A stretch of DNA of 64,000 nt from NCBI GenBank assembly GCA_045545735.1, contig JAZQBM010000004.1, positions 62,001 to 126,000 of the forward strand, in the 5' to 3' direction. The notes beneath the pieces were generated by a model. The model was not told the DNA's origin. It saw only the letters and a list, made by a program, of their open reading frames with translations, and made no database searches. The number at the start of each line of letters is the position of its first letter. Positions within the stretch are counted from its first letter, which is position 1. Made by a program: the position numbers and the translations under genes. Source of the DNA: Fimenecus sp045545735. GTDB lineage: Bacteria > Bacillota > Clostridia > Oscillospirales > Acutalibacteraceae. Shown here in pieces: positions 36,601 to 46,100 of the stretch.

Positions 36601-36782
36601 CGGATATCCATGAGGTTTTCACGAGTATAAACCGCATCGGCAGTTTTCTGCATAGCGGGCATTGACGAACGAATACCTGAATAAAATGCTACGCCGAGAA
36701 CTACTATAAGCAAAATCGAAATAAATCGACTAATACTTTTTTTGATTTCTCTGCGAAAATCCTTTTTAATTGATTTAGTCAT
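33693..36782 (-). CDS. FtsX-type ABC transporter permease with long coiled-coil insertion
   Basis: 1029 residues. One N-terminal helix (about 18-36), an external MacB-like region, a long coiled coil rich in Glu, Lys and Ala (about residues 255-475), a first FtsX domain with three helices (about 495-625), a second external region and a C-terminal FtsX domain (about 895-1025). The architecture matches large Firmicute permeases whose substrates are lipids, peptides or antibiotics. It pairs with the ATPase gene 15 nt upstream. Substrate unknown. Confidence 0.88.
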   Translation of the reverse strand: MTKSIKKDFRREIKKSISRFISILLIVVLGVAFYSGIRSSMPAMQKTADAVYTRENLMDIRVVGTLGLTENDLEAIKEIEGVKEVEGAYTTDFLCLANSSEIVTKVLAMPDSINDVKVSEGRYPEKYNECVVSREFLNESGFKIGDYVTLLTGTDDSVFDTLASETYQIVGIGSTSYFLNGDMGTSTIGDGVVDGYIVIPQEAYVTDIYTSIYITVSRASEISSYSKEYTELVDSVIQKIELIADKRCDIRYSEVRSQSNEMLEDAKNDYLEAEVTVQNELAEAYQELLENEKLYEEERANWEEKVTLVTNAEANLPLYRQQVADGEKELAKAKVDLAELEAEVKKAEEQYEAYINDPEKTEEQKQNAKDSLLLAQGMYDISAKTFASKEQELNKAKSDLADLEYAVANKGALIDGGEQLDKAKEDLERGREKYEIAKQDAEQELADAEAKLVEAEREINSMEIPVWYVLNRDAIESYMSFKNDTQSIGAIGTVFPIIFFLVAALVALTTMTRMVEEQRTQIGTLKALGYSKFTIIGKYILYALLATVIGSVVGVFLGEFTIPYFIVGAYKTAYYNLGDSVVTLNLEHAIVASLTAIFCTTFATLFACYKELRAAPAQLMRPEAPKAGKRTLLENVDFIWERLNFGQKAAMRNLFRYKKRFFMTLFGVGGCMALLLVGLGIKDSVSAMANNQYGEVFKYDGVVSVDSTLTRAQRRAMLSDISDISDITDYLQANRTMVYATGKSSDNLADEKNAYMIVPRDIDKFEEYISIRERSSLLDELTLSDEGVIITEKYAKLLDISVGDSIFIRLSESDAYPKEVQVVGITENYIFNYIYMTPTLYQSLYNVAGDMNVLLLKMEDAANTEDISSRLLKIAGVNSVTMNEDELAELNTVIKSLYFIVVLMIVAAAILAFVVLYNLNNINISERRRELATLKLLGFYDGELNAYVYRENVVLTLLGTVLGIFLGIGLHQFVMITVETDVYMFGRELEPLSIIIGAVLTIIFALATNFIMYFKLKKIDMIESLKSVE

Positions 36783-36797
36783 ATCAGTTTATTTCCT

Positions 36798-37499
36798 TTA
36801 CCATTCAATCTGCTCAACAGGTGTTGGATTTTCGTTTATGAGAATTTTGTCAACCTGTCCGTTTTTAATCTTAATAATTTTATCTGCCATTGGAGTAAGT
36901 GCTGAATTATGAGTAATGACAATAACTGTCATTTTCTTTTCACGGCAAGTATCCTGCAAAAGTTTAAGAATAGACTTACCTGTTATGTAGTCAAGAGCAC
37001 CTGTAGGCTCGTCGCAAAGCAACAACTTTGGATTTTTTGCAAGTGCACGGGCAATAGAAACACGTTGTTGCTCACCACCTGAAAGTTGTGAGGGGAAGTT
37101 GTCAAGTCTATTACCGAGACCCACTTCTGCAAGTACGTCTTCAGCATCAAGTGCATCTGTTTTCATCTGTGATGCGAGTTCAACATTTTCAAGTGCTGTA
37201 AGATTTTGAACAAGGTTATAGAACTGAAAAACAAATCCCACATCATCACGACGGTATTTTGTAAGTTCCTTTTCTGTAAATTTTCCTATATCAGTACCGT
37301 CAACCACGATTTCACCTGATGTAGCCTTGTCCATTCCGCCTAAAATATTAAGAACAGTTGTTTTACCTGCACCTGAAGGTCCTACAACTACTACAAACTC
37401 ACCTTTTTCAATAGGGAAACTGATATTATCAACTGCTTTAATTTCAATTTCGCCCATTTTATAAGTTTTTACTACGTCTTTTAATTCAATAAATGACAT
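36798..37499 (-). CDS. ABC transporter ATP-binding protein (MacB/LolD type)
   Basis: 233-residue ATPase with Walker A GPSGAGKTTVLN, Q-loop FVFQFYNLVQNLT, signature LSGGEQQRVSIARAL, Walker B LLLCDEPTGALD and the switch His in VITHNS. It powers the FtsX-type permease encoded next. The operon is divergent from a TetR gene, with a palindrome over its promoter. Confidence 0.94.
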   Translation of the reverse strand: MSFIELKDVVKTYKMGEIEIKAVDNISFPIEKGEFVVVVGPSGAGKTTVLNILGGMDKATSGEIVVDGTDIGKFTEKELTKYRRDDVGFVFQFYNLVQNLTALENVELASQMKTDALDAEDVLAEVGLGNRLDNFPSQLSGGEQQRVSIARALAKNPKLLLCDEPTGALDYITGKSILKLLQDTCREKKMTVIVITHNSALTPMADKIIKIKNGQVDKILINENPTPVEQIEW

Positions 37500-37522
37500 T
37501 GCTTTCGCTCCTTAAAATCATA

Positions 37523-37539
37523 GATACAATAATTGTATC
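37523..37539. promoter_or_regulatory. TetR-type operator between the ABC operon and tetR
   Basis: Perfect 17-nt palindrome GATACAAT-A-ATTGTATC that covers the -10 of the ABC operon promoter. Size and symmetry fit a TetR-family dimer site. Confidence 0.7.
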
Positions 37540-37560
37540 ACAAATATTAAAATATTGCTA
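37532..37560 (-). promoter_or_regulatory. Promoter of the ABC exporter operon
   Basis: Minus strand -35 TAGCAA (37555-37560), 17-nt spacer, -10 TACAAT (37532-37537). Both are moderate matches. Confidence 0.5.
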
Positions 37561-37623
37561 CACATATTTTATATATATTATTTGTATATTTTTAACTAAA
37601 ATAAAAAATATAATAGACAAGTG

Positions 37624-37652
37624 TTGATTATTGAACATTTTTCACGTATAAT
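37624..37652 (+). promoter_or_regulatory. Promoter of the tetR gene
   Basis: -35 TTGATT (37624-37629), 17-nt spacer, -10 TATAAT (37647-37652). Confidence 0.75.
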
Positions 37653-37681
37653 AACTATATAAAATACACGGAGATGATTTT

Positions 37682-38302
37682 ATGGCTATTAACGATAACG
37701 ATATTCGTGTAAAACGCACGAAAAAACTTCTGCGACGAGGCATTGCAGAGCTTGCTAAGAACAAAAGCATTAACAAAATCACTGTAAAAGAACTGACTGA
37801 CCTTGTTGAAATCAACAGAGGTACTTTTTATTTGCATTACAAAGATGTTTATGACCTTGTTGATTCTATTGAAGACGAACTTTGTGAAGAATTCGACCAG
37901 ACAGTTCTTGCCGTAACCCCTGACGACATATTACACCGCCCCATCGATGTTCTTGAAACATATTTTGAATATTTTAGAACTCACAAGGATATTATTAATG
38001 TGCTTATGGGTGAAAACGGTGATGCAAAATTTGTTTATCGTTTCGGCGAACTTATGAACACAAAAATAGTTGAAATTTTTAAAGGTGTTTTCCCGAATAT
38101 GTCAGTGGAAAAATATGATTTTGCATATAATTACGGAAAAATGGGTTGCATCGGTATTCTTCACTGTTGGGGTACAAAATACTCTCACCTTTCTTCAAGA
38201 GAAATTGCTGAAAAAGCACTCTCTCTTATACTCACCGGTCTTTGGGGAATATTGGGTGATGAGGGCAAAGAGGTACTTTTAAATGCACACAATTCTCATT
38301 AA
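37682..38302 (+). CDS. TetR/AcrR-family transcriptional regulator
   Basis: 206 residues. The N-terminal HTH spans about residues 8-58 (TKKLLRRGIAELAKNKSINK, then VEINRGTFYLHYKDVYDLVD), with a divergent helical ligand-binding C-terminus. The regulator is divergent from the FtsX-type exporter and a perfect palindrome lies between them, so it probably represses that exporter until an inducer binds. RBS CGGAGATG. Confidence 0.9.
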   Translation: MAINDNDIRVKRTKKLLRRGIAELAKNKSINKITVKELTDLVEINRGTFYLHYKDVYDLVDSIEDELCEEFDQTVLAVTPDDILHRPIDVLETYFEYFRTHKDIINVLMGENGDAKFVYRFGELMNTKIVEIFKGVFPNMSVEKYDFAYNYGKMGCIGILHCWGTKYSHLSSREIAEKALSLILTGLWGILGDEGKEVLLNAHNSH

Positions 38303-39449
38303 ACTTTTTATTCGTGACAGCGAAAACGTAAGCAACCCACGAGTGCGTACTGCTTATGGTACTCTTGGTAGCATTACCGGAATTGTAACCAATGTTTTAC
38401 TTGCAATTTTAAAATATGTTGCGGGTACAATATCAAGTAGTATTTCAGTAACCGCTGACGCAATCAACAATTTATCTGATGCAGGTGCTTCAATCATTTC
38501 TCTTGTGGGTGTAAAACTTTCAGCAAAACCTGCTGATAAGGGTCACCCTTACGGGCACGGCAGAGTAGAATACATATCTGCACTTGCAGTTTCATTCCTT
38601 GTTTTACTTATGGGAATTGAATTGTTCAAAAGTTCTGTTGACAAGATTATTAATCCTGTTCCCATAAAATTCAGCGTTATTTCGCTTTGTATTCTCGTTT
38701 TCAGTATTCTTGCAAAGTTATGGCTTGGATTTTTCAACAAAAAATTAGGCAAAAAAATCAATTCTGCACCTATGATGGCTGTTATGAAAGATAGTTTCAG
38801 TGACTGCCTTGCAACAGGTGTTGCGGCAATTGCAATTATCGTTTCAGCATTTTCAGACATTAGCATTGACGGTTATCTTGGAATTATTGTTGCCTGTTTT
38901 ATTTTTATTGCAGGATTTAACATTTTAAAAGATACAATGGCTGACCTTTTAGGCAAGCCTGCAGAAAAAGAATTTGTTGATGAAATTACAAATAAAATCC
39001 TTTCTTATGAAAAAATTGTAGGTGTACACGATATGATTATTCACGATTACGGTCCCGGTCGAAAATTTGCGTCGGCACACGCAGAAGTTCCGTCAAATGA
39101 GGATTTAATGGAAATTCACGACATTATTGACCTTATAGAACGTGATATTTTAAACGAGTACGGTATGATTATTTCAATTCATATGGACCCGATTATTGTT
39201 GACGACGAAAAAATTAACGCGTTACGTCAGATGACCACTTCTCTTGTTACAGAAATCTGTGAAGAAATGTCAATTCACGATTTTAGGGTTGTTGACGGTC
39301 CTACACATACAAATCTTATTTTTGATTTAATTGTTCCACATAAATATCATATGAGCAACGATGAGGTTCGCAATGAAATCGAAAATAAATTGAGCAAAAT
39401 AGACGAAAGATATTTTGCGGTTATAACAGTTGAACACGCTTTTAACTAA
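38283..39449 (+). CDS. Cation diffusion facilitator (CDF) transporter
   Basis: 388 residues with six membrane helices and a cytoplasmic C-terminal domain. Metal-site motifs: SVTADAINNLSDAGAS (helix II) and HPYGHGRVEY, and a second site in helix V (VIVSAFSDISIDGYLG). Such proteins export Zn, Mn, Co or Fe using the proton gradient; the metal cannot be set from sequence here. The start overlaps the tetR stop by 20 nt with AAAGAGG upstream, so it is co-transcribed with tetR. Confidence 0.92.
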   Translation: MHTILIKLFIRDSENVSNPRVRTAYGTLGSITGIVTNVLLAILKYVAGTISSSISVTADAINNLSDAGASIISLVGVKLSAKPADKGHPYGHGRVEYISALAVSFLVLLMGIELFKSSVDKIINPVPIKFSVISLCILVFSILAKLWLGFFNKKLGKKINSAPMMAVMKDSFSDCLATGVAAIAIIVSAFSDISIDGYLGIIVACFIFIAGFNILKDTMADLLGKPAEKEFVDEITNKILSYEKIVGVHDMIIHDYGPGRKFASAHAEVPSNEDLMEIHDIIDLIERDILNEYGMIISIHMDPIIVDDEKINALRQMTTSLVTEICEEMSIHDFRVVDGPTHTNLIFDLIVPHKYHMSNDEVRNEIENKLSKIDERYFAVITVEHAFN

Positions 39450-39458
39450 AATTTATTT

Positions 39459-39491
39459 TTTTGTGGATTTGCTATTGCAAAAACCACAAAA
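39459..39491 (+). other. Hairpin between the CDF gene and prs
   Basis: TTTTGTGG / CCACAAAA outer arms with an inner TTTGC-TATT-GCAAA stem. No U-tract follows, so it may be a weak terminator or an operator; the prs -35 lies in it. Confidence 0.5.
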
Positions 39492-39502
39492 TATAGTAGA
39501 AT
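39475..39502 (+). promoter_or_regulatory. Promoter of prs
   Basis: -35 TTGCAA (39475-39480), 16-nt spacer, -10 TAGAAT (39497-39502). Confidence 0.6.
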
Positions 39503-39552
39503 ATATATACAACATATTTACATATAGTTTTCAAATTTGCGGAGGTTGAATT

Positions 39553-40722
39553 ATGGCAGACAGAGAAATTACCACAATACCAAACGGGCCTCTCGGTATT
39601 ATCGCTTTACCGGGATGCGAAGAAATGGCAGAAAAAATTGACAGATATCTTGTAAAATGGCGTTCACAACAGGATTCAGAACACAAGACTACAATTGCTT
39701 TTTCAGGCTATGAAAGAGAAAGTTACATTCTTGACGCAACATTCCCCCGTTTTGGTACAGGCGAAGGCAAATGCACACTTCACGAATCAGTTCGTGGCTA
39801 TGACATTTACATTCTTATTGATGCTTTCAACCACGGTGTAACATATAAAATGTATGGTCAGACTGTTCCTATGAGTCCGGACGACCACTACGCAAACCTT
39901 AAACGTGCAATTTCTGCTATTGGCGGTAAGGCAAAGCGTATTACAGTTATTATGCCTATGCTTTACGAGGGCAGACAACACAAGCGTTCTTCAAGAGAAT
40001 CACTTGACTGTGCAGTTATGCTTCAGGAACTTTGTCTTGATATGGGCGTTGATAACATTATCACATTTGACGCTCACGATGCTCGTGTTCAGAACGCTAT
40101 TCCGCTTAACGGATTTGAAAGTATTTCTCCTGCTTATCAGATGATTAAAGCACTTGTAAATAATGTTGATAACCTTAAACTTGACAAAGAGCATACAATG
40201 CTTATTTCTCCTGACGAAGGTGGTATGAGCCGTTGTATGTTATACTCAAACTACTTAGGTCTTGACCTTGGTATGTTCTATAAACGTCGTGACTACTCAA
40301 GAATTGTTGACGGTAGAAATCCAATTCTTGAACACCAGTTCTTAGGCTCTAACGTTGAGGGTAAAGACGTTATGATTATTGACGATATGATTTCATCAGG
40401 TGAGTCAATGCTTGACGTTTCAAAGAAACTTAAAGAACTTGGTGCAAACAGAGTATTCATTTTCTCAGCATTCGGTCTTTTCAATGCAGGTCTTGAAAGT
40501 TTTGACAAGGCATACCGCGACGGTCTTATTGACAAGGTATTTACAACAAACCTTGTTTACCGTATGCCTGAACTTAAGAAACGTGAATGGTATTGCGAAG
40601 TTGAACTTTCAAAATATCTTTCATACATTATTGATACTCTTAACCACGACAAGTCAGTAAGCAAACTTCTTAACCCTGCTGATAAAATTGATATTCTTCT
40701 TAAAAAAGCAGGACTTAAATAA
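39553..40722 (+). CDS. prs: Ribose-phosphate pyrophosphokinase, long form
   Basis: Makes PRPP from ribose-5-phosphate and ATP. The PRPP-binding loop VMIIDDMISSGESM is clear, as are MPMLYEGRQHKR (the flexible loop) and FDAHDARVQNAIP (metal and ATP site). At 389 residues it is about 70 longer than classical Prs, with extra sequence at the N-terminus and between motifs, so it belongs to a divergent long branch. RBS CGGAGG. Single-gene unit. Confidence 0.88.
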   Translation: MADREITTIPNGPLGIIALPGCEEMAEKIDRYLVKWRSQQDSEHKTTIAFSGYERESYILDATFPRFGTGEGKCTLHESVRGYDIYILIDAFNHGVTYKMYGQTVPMSPDDHYANLKRAISAIGGKAKRITVIMPMLYEGRQHKRSSRESLDCAVMLQELCLDMGVDNIITFDAHDARVQNAIPLNGFESISPAYQMIKALVNNVDNLKLDKEHTMLISPDEGGMSRCMLYSNYLGLDLGMFYKRRDYSRIVDGRNPILEHQFLGSNVEGKDVMIIDDMISSGESMLDVSKKLKELGANRVFIFSAFGLFNAGLESFDKAYRDGLIDKVFTTNLVYRMPELKKREWYCEVELSKYLSYIIDTLNHDKSVSKLLNPADKIDILLKKAGLK

Positions 40723-40749
40723 AAATTTTACAATATTTAGTAAAAATAT

Positions 40750-40790
40750 ACCCAACACAATGTCAATTTATGGTTGAAAATGTGTTGGGT
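40750..40790 (+). promoter_or_regulatory. Long inverted repeat spanning the GH2 promoter
   Basis: Perfect 10-nt arms ACCCAACACA (40750-40759) and TGTGTTGGGT (40781-40790), with inner TCAA/TTGA pairing. It may end prs transcription, but the downstream tract is poor in T, and the arms flank and enter the promoter, so an operator role is equally possible. Confidence 0.6.
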
Positions 40791-40803
40791 ATTATTGTAT
40801 AAT
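40774..40803 (+). promoter_or_regulatory. Promoter of the GH2 gene
   Basis: -35 TTGAAA (40774-40779), 18-nt spacer, -10 TATAAT (40798-40803). Confidence 0.75.
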
Positions 40804-40845
40804 TATAGAGATATAAAATTCTTGTTATACTTTTTGGAGGTTATT

Positions 40846-43122
40846 ATGAGAAACATTAAAGTAATTAATGGTGGTTGGCTTTTCTCAAAGACAGCAAAGT
40901 CTGCACCTAACACACTCCCTGCTGACTGGGCCAGTCTTGATTTACCATACACTTGGAATGGCAAAGATGGTCAAGACGGTGGAAACGACTATTACAGAGG
41001 CACTTGCTATTTTGCAAAATCAATTAAAGCAGATGAATTACCTGAAGGTGAAGTAAAATATCTTCAGTTTGACGGTGTAAACTCATCTTGTGTAGTTTTC
41101 TGGAACGGCAAAGAAATCACAAAGCACGATGGTGGTTATTCAACATTCCGTGTTGAACTTGAAAACATTAAAGATGAAAACTTACTTGTAGTTGCAGTTG
41201 ACAACTCTGCAAATGACAGGGTTTACCCGCAGAACGCTGACTTTACATTCTACGGCGGTATTTACCGTGACGTAAGTGTTGTTGCAGTTCCAAAAAATCA
41301 CTTTGACCTTGAATATTATGGTGCACCTGGTATTATGGTTACACCTGAAATCAAAGGTAATGACGCAGAAATCGAAATCAAGACATTCTTGAAAGACGAT
41401 GACGACTGCAAAGTTCGTTATGAGATTATTGCTGACGGCGAAGTTATTGCTACTGCAGAAGCTGACGGTGATGACGAAGTAAATATTAAAATCGAAAACG
41501 TGCATCTTTGGGACGGTATCAAAGACCCATATCTTTACACAGCAAAGGCAACTCTTATTGAAAACGGTGAAGAAATTGATGAGGTTTCAACTCGTTTTGG
41601 TTGTCGTACATTTGAGATTGATGCACAGAAAGGTTTTATTCTTAATGGTCGTGAGTACCCTCTTCGCGGTGTATCACGTCATCAGGACAGACCGGATGTT
41701 GGTAATGCACTCACACCTGAAATGCACAAAGAAGACCTTGAGTTAATTCTTGAAATGGGTGCTAACACAATCCGTCTTGCTCACTATCAACATTCACAGG
41801 TTTTCTATGACCTTTGTGACGAAGCAGGTCTTGTGCTTTGGGCTGAAATTCCATACATTTCAAGCCATATGAAAGACGGTTATGACAACACAATTTCACA
41901 GATGAAAGAGCTTGTTTCACAAAACTACAACCACCCATCAATCGTTGTTTGGGGACTTTCAAACGAGATTACTATTGCAGGTTCAACACCTGACCTTATT
42001 AAAAACCACAAAGACCTTAATGACCTTGTTCATAAGATGGACAAAACTCGTCTTACAACTATTGCAGCAGTTTCAATGTGCTCACCTGACGACGAATATG
42101 TACATATTTCTGACATTGTTTCATACAACCACTATTTCGGTTGGTACGGCGGAAGCACAGATATGAATGGTCCTTGGTTTGATGATTTCCACAAGAAATA
42201 TCCTAACAAGCCAATTGGTATCAGTGAATATGGTTGCGAAGCTCTTGACTGGCACACATCAAATCCAACACAGGGTGACTACACAGAAGAATATCAGGCA
42301 TATTACCACGAAGAACTTATTAAACAGATTGCTGACAGACCTTATCTTTGGGCAACTCACGTTTGGAATATGTTTGACTTTGCTGCTGACGCACGTGCTG
42401 AAGGTGGCGAGAACGGTATGAACCACAAGGGTCTTGTTACATTCGACAGAAAGTACAAGAAAGACAGTTTCTTCGCATACCAAGCATGGCTTTCTGACAA
42501 ACCAATGGTACACCTTTGCGGTAAGCGTTACATTGACCGCGTTGAAGATGTAACAAAAGTTACTGTATATTCAAACTGCCCAGAAGTTGAACTTTTTGCA
42601 AACGGTGAAAGTGTTGGCAAGCAGTCAAAGGGCAAATACCCATTCTTCTATTTTGAAGTTAAAAATGTTGGCACAACTGAACTTAAAGCAGTTGCAGGCG
42701 GACTTGAAGATTGTGGCACAATCAACAAAGTTGATACACCAAATGAAAACTACATTATGAAAGAAGAAGGTCAAGTTATTAACTGGTTTGAAATCAGTAC
42801 TCCTGACGGTTACCTTTCAATTAACAATACAATCGGCGACATTATGAGCACATTTGGTGGTAAACTTGTAATGCTAAAATTCGTAATGATGCTCAAAGGC
42901 TCAATGAGTGGTGGCAAAGACGAAAATGGCGAAGAGAAAAAAGGCGGTGGCGGAGTAATCGGCGGATTCAAGATGACTCCCGCAATGCTTAAAAACATTT
43001 ACGGTATGGCTAAAGGCTTCACAATTAAGCGTGCAATCTCAATGCTTGGCGGTGCGTTCACTAAAGAACAAATCCTTGAAGTAAATGCTAAACTTAATAA
43101 AGTTAAAGCACCGAAGAAATAA
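40846..43122 (+). CDS. Glycoside hydrolase family 2 enzyme (beta-galactosidase-like)
   Basis: 758 residues from ATG 40846 (RBS TTGGAGG). An N-terminal jelly-roll, an Ig-like domain and the TIM barrel are seen in order. The acid/base Glu is about residue 374 (WGLSNEIT) and the nucleophile about 461 (ISEYGCEA). No signal peptide, so it acts inside the cell on imported oligosaccharides. Beta-galactosidase is the usual activity for this subtype, but beta-glucuronidase or others are not excluded. The C-terminus carries a Gly/Lys-rich linker at about 689-703 and a Met-rich helical tail not typical of GH2. Confidence 0.9.
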   Translation: MRNIKVINGGWLFSKTAKSAPNTLPADWASLDLPYTWNGKDGQDGGNDYYRGTCYFAKSIKADELPEGEVKYLQFDGVNSSCVVFWNGKEITKHDGGYSTFRVELENIKDENLLVVAVDNSANDRVYPQNADFTFYGGIYRDVSVVAVPKNHFDLEYYGAPGIMVTPEIKGNDAEIEIKTFLKDDDDCKVRYEIIADGEVIATAEADGDDEVNIKIENVHLWDGIKDPYLYTAKATLIENGEEIDEVSTRFGCRTFEIDAQKGFILNGREYPLRGVSRHQDRPDVGNALTPEMHKEDLELILEMGANTIRLAHYQHSQVFYDLCDEAGLVLWAEIPYISSHMKDGYDNTISQMKELVSQNYNHPSIVVWGLSNEITIAGSTPDLIKNHKDLNDLVHKMDKTRLTTIAAVSMCSPDDEYVHISDIVSYNHYFGWYGGSTDMNGPWFDDFHKKYPNKPIGISEYGCEALDWHTSNPTQGDYTEEYQAYYHEELIKQIADRPYLWATHVWNMFDFAADARAEGGENGMNHKGLVTFDRKYKKDSFFAYQAWLSDKPMVHLCGKRYIDRVEDVTKVTVYSNCPEVELFANGESVGKQSKGKYPFFYFEVKNVGTTELKAVAGGLEDCGTINKVDTPNENYIMKEEGQVINWFEISTPDGYLSINNTIGDIMSTFGGKLVMLKFVMMLKGSMSGGKDENGEEKKGGGGVIGGFKMTPAMLKNIYGMAKGFTIKRAISMLGGAFTKEQILEVNAKLNKVKAPKK

Positions 43123-43140
43123 TAAATTTAACATAAGAAA

Positions 43141-43169
43141 AATCCCCGAGAAATCGGGGATTTTTTTAT
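43141..43169. terminator. Bidirectional terminator between GH2 and GH38 genes
   Basis: Stem AATCCCCGA / TCGGGGATT (43141-43162) followed by TTTTTT on the plus strand; the minus side has TTTTTCTTATG. Confidence 0.88.
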
Positions 43170-43180
43170 GAGATTTTAAA

Positions 43181-46100
43181 TTATTTTACTACTTTGATTG
43201 TATTGATTTCGAATGGTTTGAAGTCAAGTGTTACTGTATTGTCGTTGATTTCAAGCTCTTTAATATTATTTTCAAGCATATCGCAAAGGTATGCTTTTTT
43301 AATTTCGAAACCAAATTTTACATTTGCGGTTGTGCGTTTATTGTAATACTCGCAACCACGAAGAATGATTGTATCTTCTTTTTCTGCTTTCTTTGCAGTT
43401 TCAAAGATTACGTTGTCAGCGTCAACTGTGAAGAGTGAGTACTCATTCTGGAGATTGCCCTTATTCTCCCCTACTTTTACGCAAAGCATTGGAATATTAA
43501 GGTCATACGCTTTTTGAATTGTGCCTGCTTCACGGTAATCCCCCGCATGTGGGTAAAGTGAATATGTGAAATGATGGTCACATTTATCTGCATCAGGGTC
43601 AGGGAATGTGCCACATTTAAGCATGGTCAGGCTCATTACACCGTCGTGAATTGCGTGTCCATATTTGCAGTCATTCATTAAGCTTACGCCGTAACCATAC
43701 TCTGACAAGTCGCAGTATTTATGAGCACAAACTTCAAAACGAGCAGCATCCCAACTTGTATTTTTATGAGTTGGTCGCTCAACTGAGCCGAACTGAATAT
43801 CATAAGTTGCCTTATTTGTATTAACATCAACAGGAAATGCAGTTTTGAGGACCAAATGTGACTCTTTCCAATCTATAAAGGTTTCAAAATCAATCTTATC
43901 AATGTTATTGTAAAGGTAGATATTCTGAACGATTGTGCTATTCTTGAATTTCTTTGTAACTTTAAGTCCTGCACGCTCGCCTTCATTAAGAATTTCAACT
44001 TTTTCAACTTGGTCTGCTTCCCAATGTTTTTCAGTATAATAACTGCTGATTTCCCAGTTATCGTACTCGCGTGGGTAGTCTTCATAAGCAGTAATAACAT
44101 TACCACGTTCGCCTTTTTTAAGGACTTCACGGTTATTTCTCTTGTCATATATGCTTGTGAATGTGCCTTTTTCGTCAAGAACTAAACGGAAGAAATCATT
44201 TTCAATTGAGTTTTCTGTAACTGCAATTTTTGAGTATTCTTCTGTTGGGTTAATTACTTTATAACCCTTTGCAGGAATGTTCTCGGCATAATACCATTTG
44301 CCGTCAACCTCTACTGCACCGCTATTTACGAATGAATGTGGATTGAATACAACATAACCGTCAACGGCTTCTACATTATTTGCGATATCAGTTGTTGTAT
44401 CGTTTATAATTTTATTACCAACTGCACCGATTTCTTCATACTGTTTATGTGAAACTTCATAAACCTCTTTAATTGATGAACCCGGAATAATATCGTGGAA
44501 TTGGTTGAGAAGAATTATTTCCCAAGCATTCATCATATCTTCTTTACGATATTTGTAACCATTAAGATGTTCGTCGATAAGTGAAAGAGTTTCAGCACGT
44601 TGGAACATAAATTCAGATTTACGATTATATCTCTTATTCTTTGCTTGTGATGTATATGTACCACGATGGAATTCAAGATACAATTCGCCTGACCAATGTG
44701 GAATTTTTGGGTTGTTCTCTGTTTTTGACTTAATGTCATCAAAGAATTCACCTGAATATGCCATAATTGGTGTACTTGTACCGGGGATTCCGTGCTTGAG
44801 GCGGTCAAAATACTCTAAATCTTTTGCATATGGTCCGCCACCACCGTCACCAAAACCGAATGTGATAAGCACATTGTCATACAAATCTTTTTGTTGGTAT
44901 CTGTCATAAGCACCGCGAAGTTGATTTGCATTAAGTTTCGCATTATATGTAACATTTGTTGCAGGTTCAACGCCCCTGTGCTTGTCCTGTGCAGTCATAA
45001 AGTGAGTGAACACAGGTGTGTTATCAATACCGTGCCATATAAATGTATCATACGGCATTTTGTTCATTTCGTTCCAGCCGATTTTTGATGTTACAAATTT
45101 ATCAACACCGCATTTCTGTAAAATTTGTGGAAGTGCTGCTGAATAGCCGAAAACGTCAGGCAACCAAAGGATTTTACTGTCAACGCCGAATTCGTCCTTC
45201 ATAAAGCGTTTACCATAGATAAATTGACGAACTAAACTTTCACCACTACAAAGGTTACAGTCGGCTTCAACCCACATACCGCCTTCAACTTCCCAACGGC
45301 CAAGGCGTACCATTTCTTTAACTTCTTCATAAAGTTCTGGTGCATCCATTTTGAGATATTTATAAAGTTGCGGTTGGCTTGACATAAATTTGTACTCGGG
45401 GTATTTTTTCATAAGTGCAAGCACAGTAGAGAATGAGCGTAAAATCTTTTCTCTTGTCTGTGCAAGTGTCCATTCCCAAGCCACGTCAATATGAGTATGG
45501 CCTATACAGAATGCGAAAACATCACCTTTACGGCAATACTTACCGTAGAACTCTGTTTTAAGGTAGTCGATTGCCTTGTCAAGAGATGCGTAATATTCTT
45601 CTGAATAAGGTGAACGCATATCAATAAAGTTGAGAGCATTATTAAGATGCTTTTTAATCTCAAAGTAGTTTCTTGAGTTTTCGTCTTCAAAAGCGAGAAT
45701 TTCAAAAGGTACTTTTATATCGTAATAAAGTTTCTTTGTTTTAGCATCTATGAGTTGAAGATTTGTAACAAAATCAACGTATTCGTCGTGAATACTACCT
45801 GAATAGGCATAAAGATAAACTTTATGTATACCTTTTGTGAGGAATACTTCGCGATGGTTTTTATCAATACCCTGCTGAAGTTTACCATCAACGTATGCGA
45901 CAAACTGTGGATTAATATCACACCAACCAAGACGAGCGTCACTTGCTACTGCAAGTTGAATTTCGCCGTCCCAATGCTCAGGAACTTTAATTTCATTACA
46001 AAACCAAGCGTGCTTGTCCTTTTTACCACCCCAACGATTGATATAAGGTGTAAAAAGAGTAAATGTATCATCGATTTCGGGAAGAGTGTTATCAAGTTTA

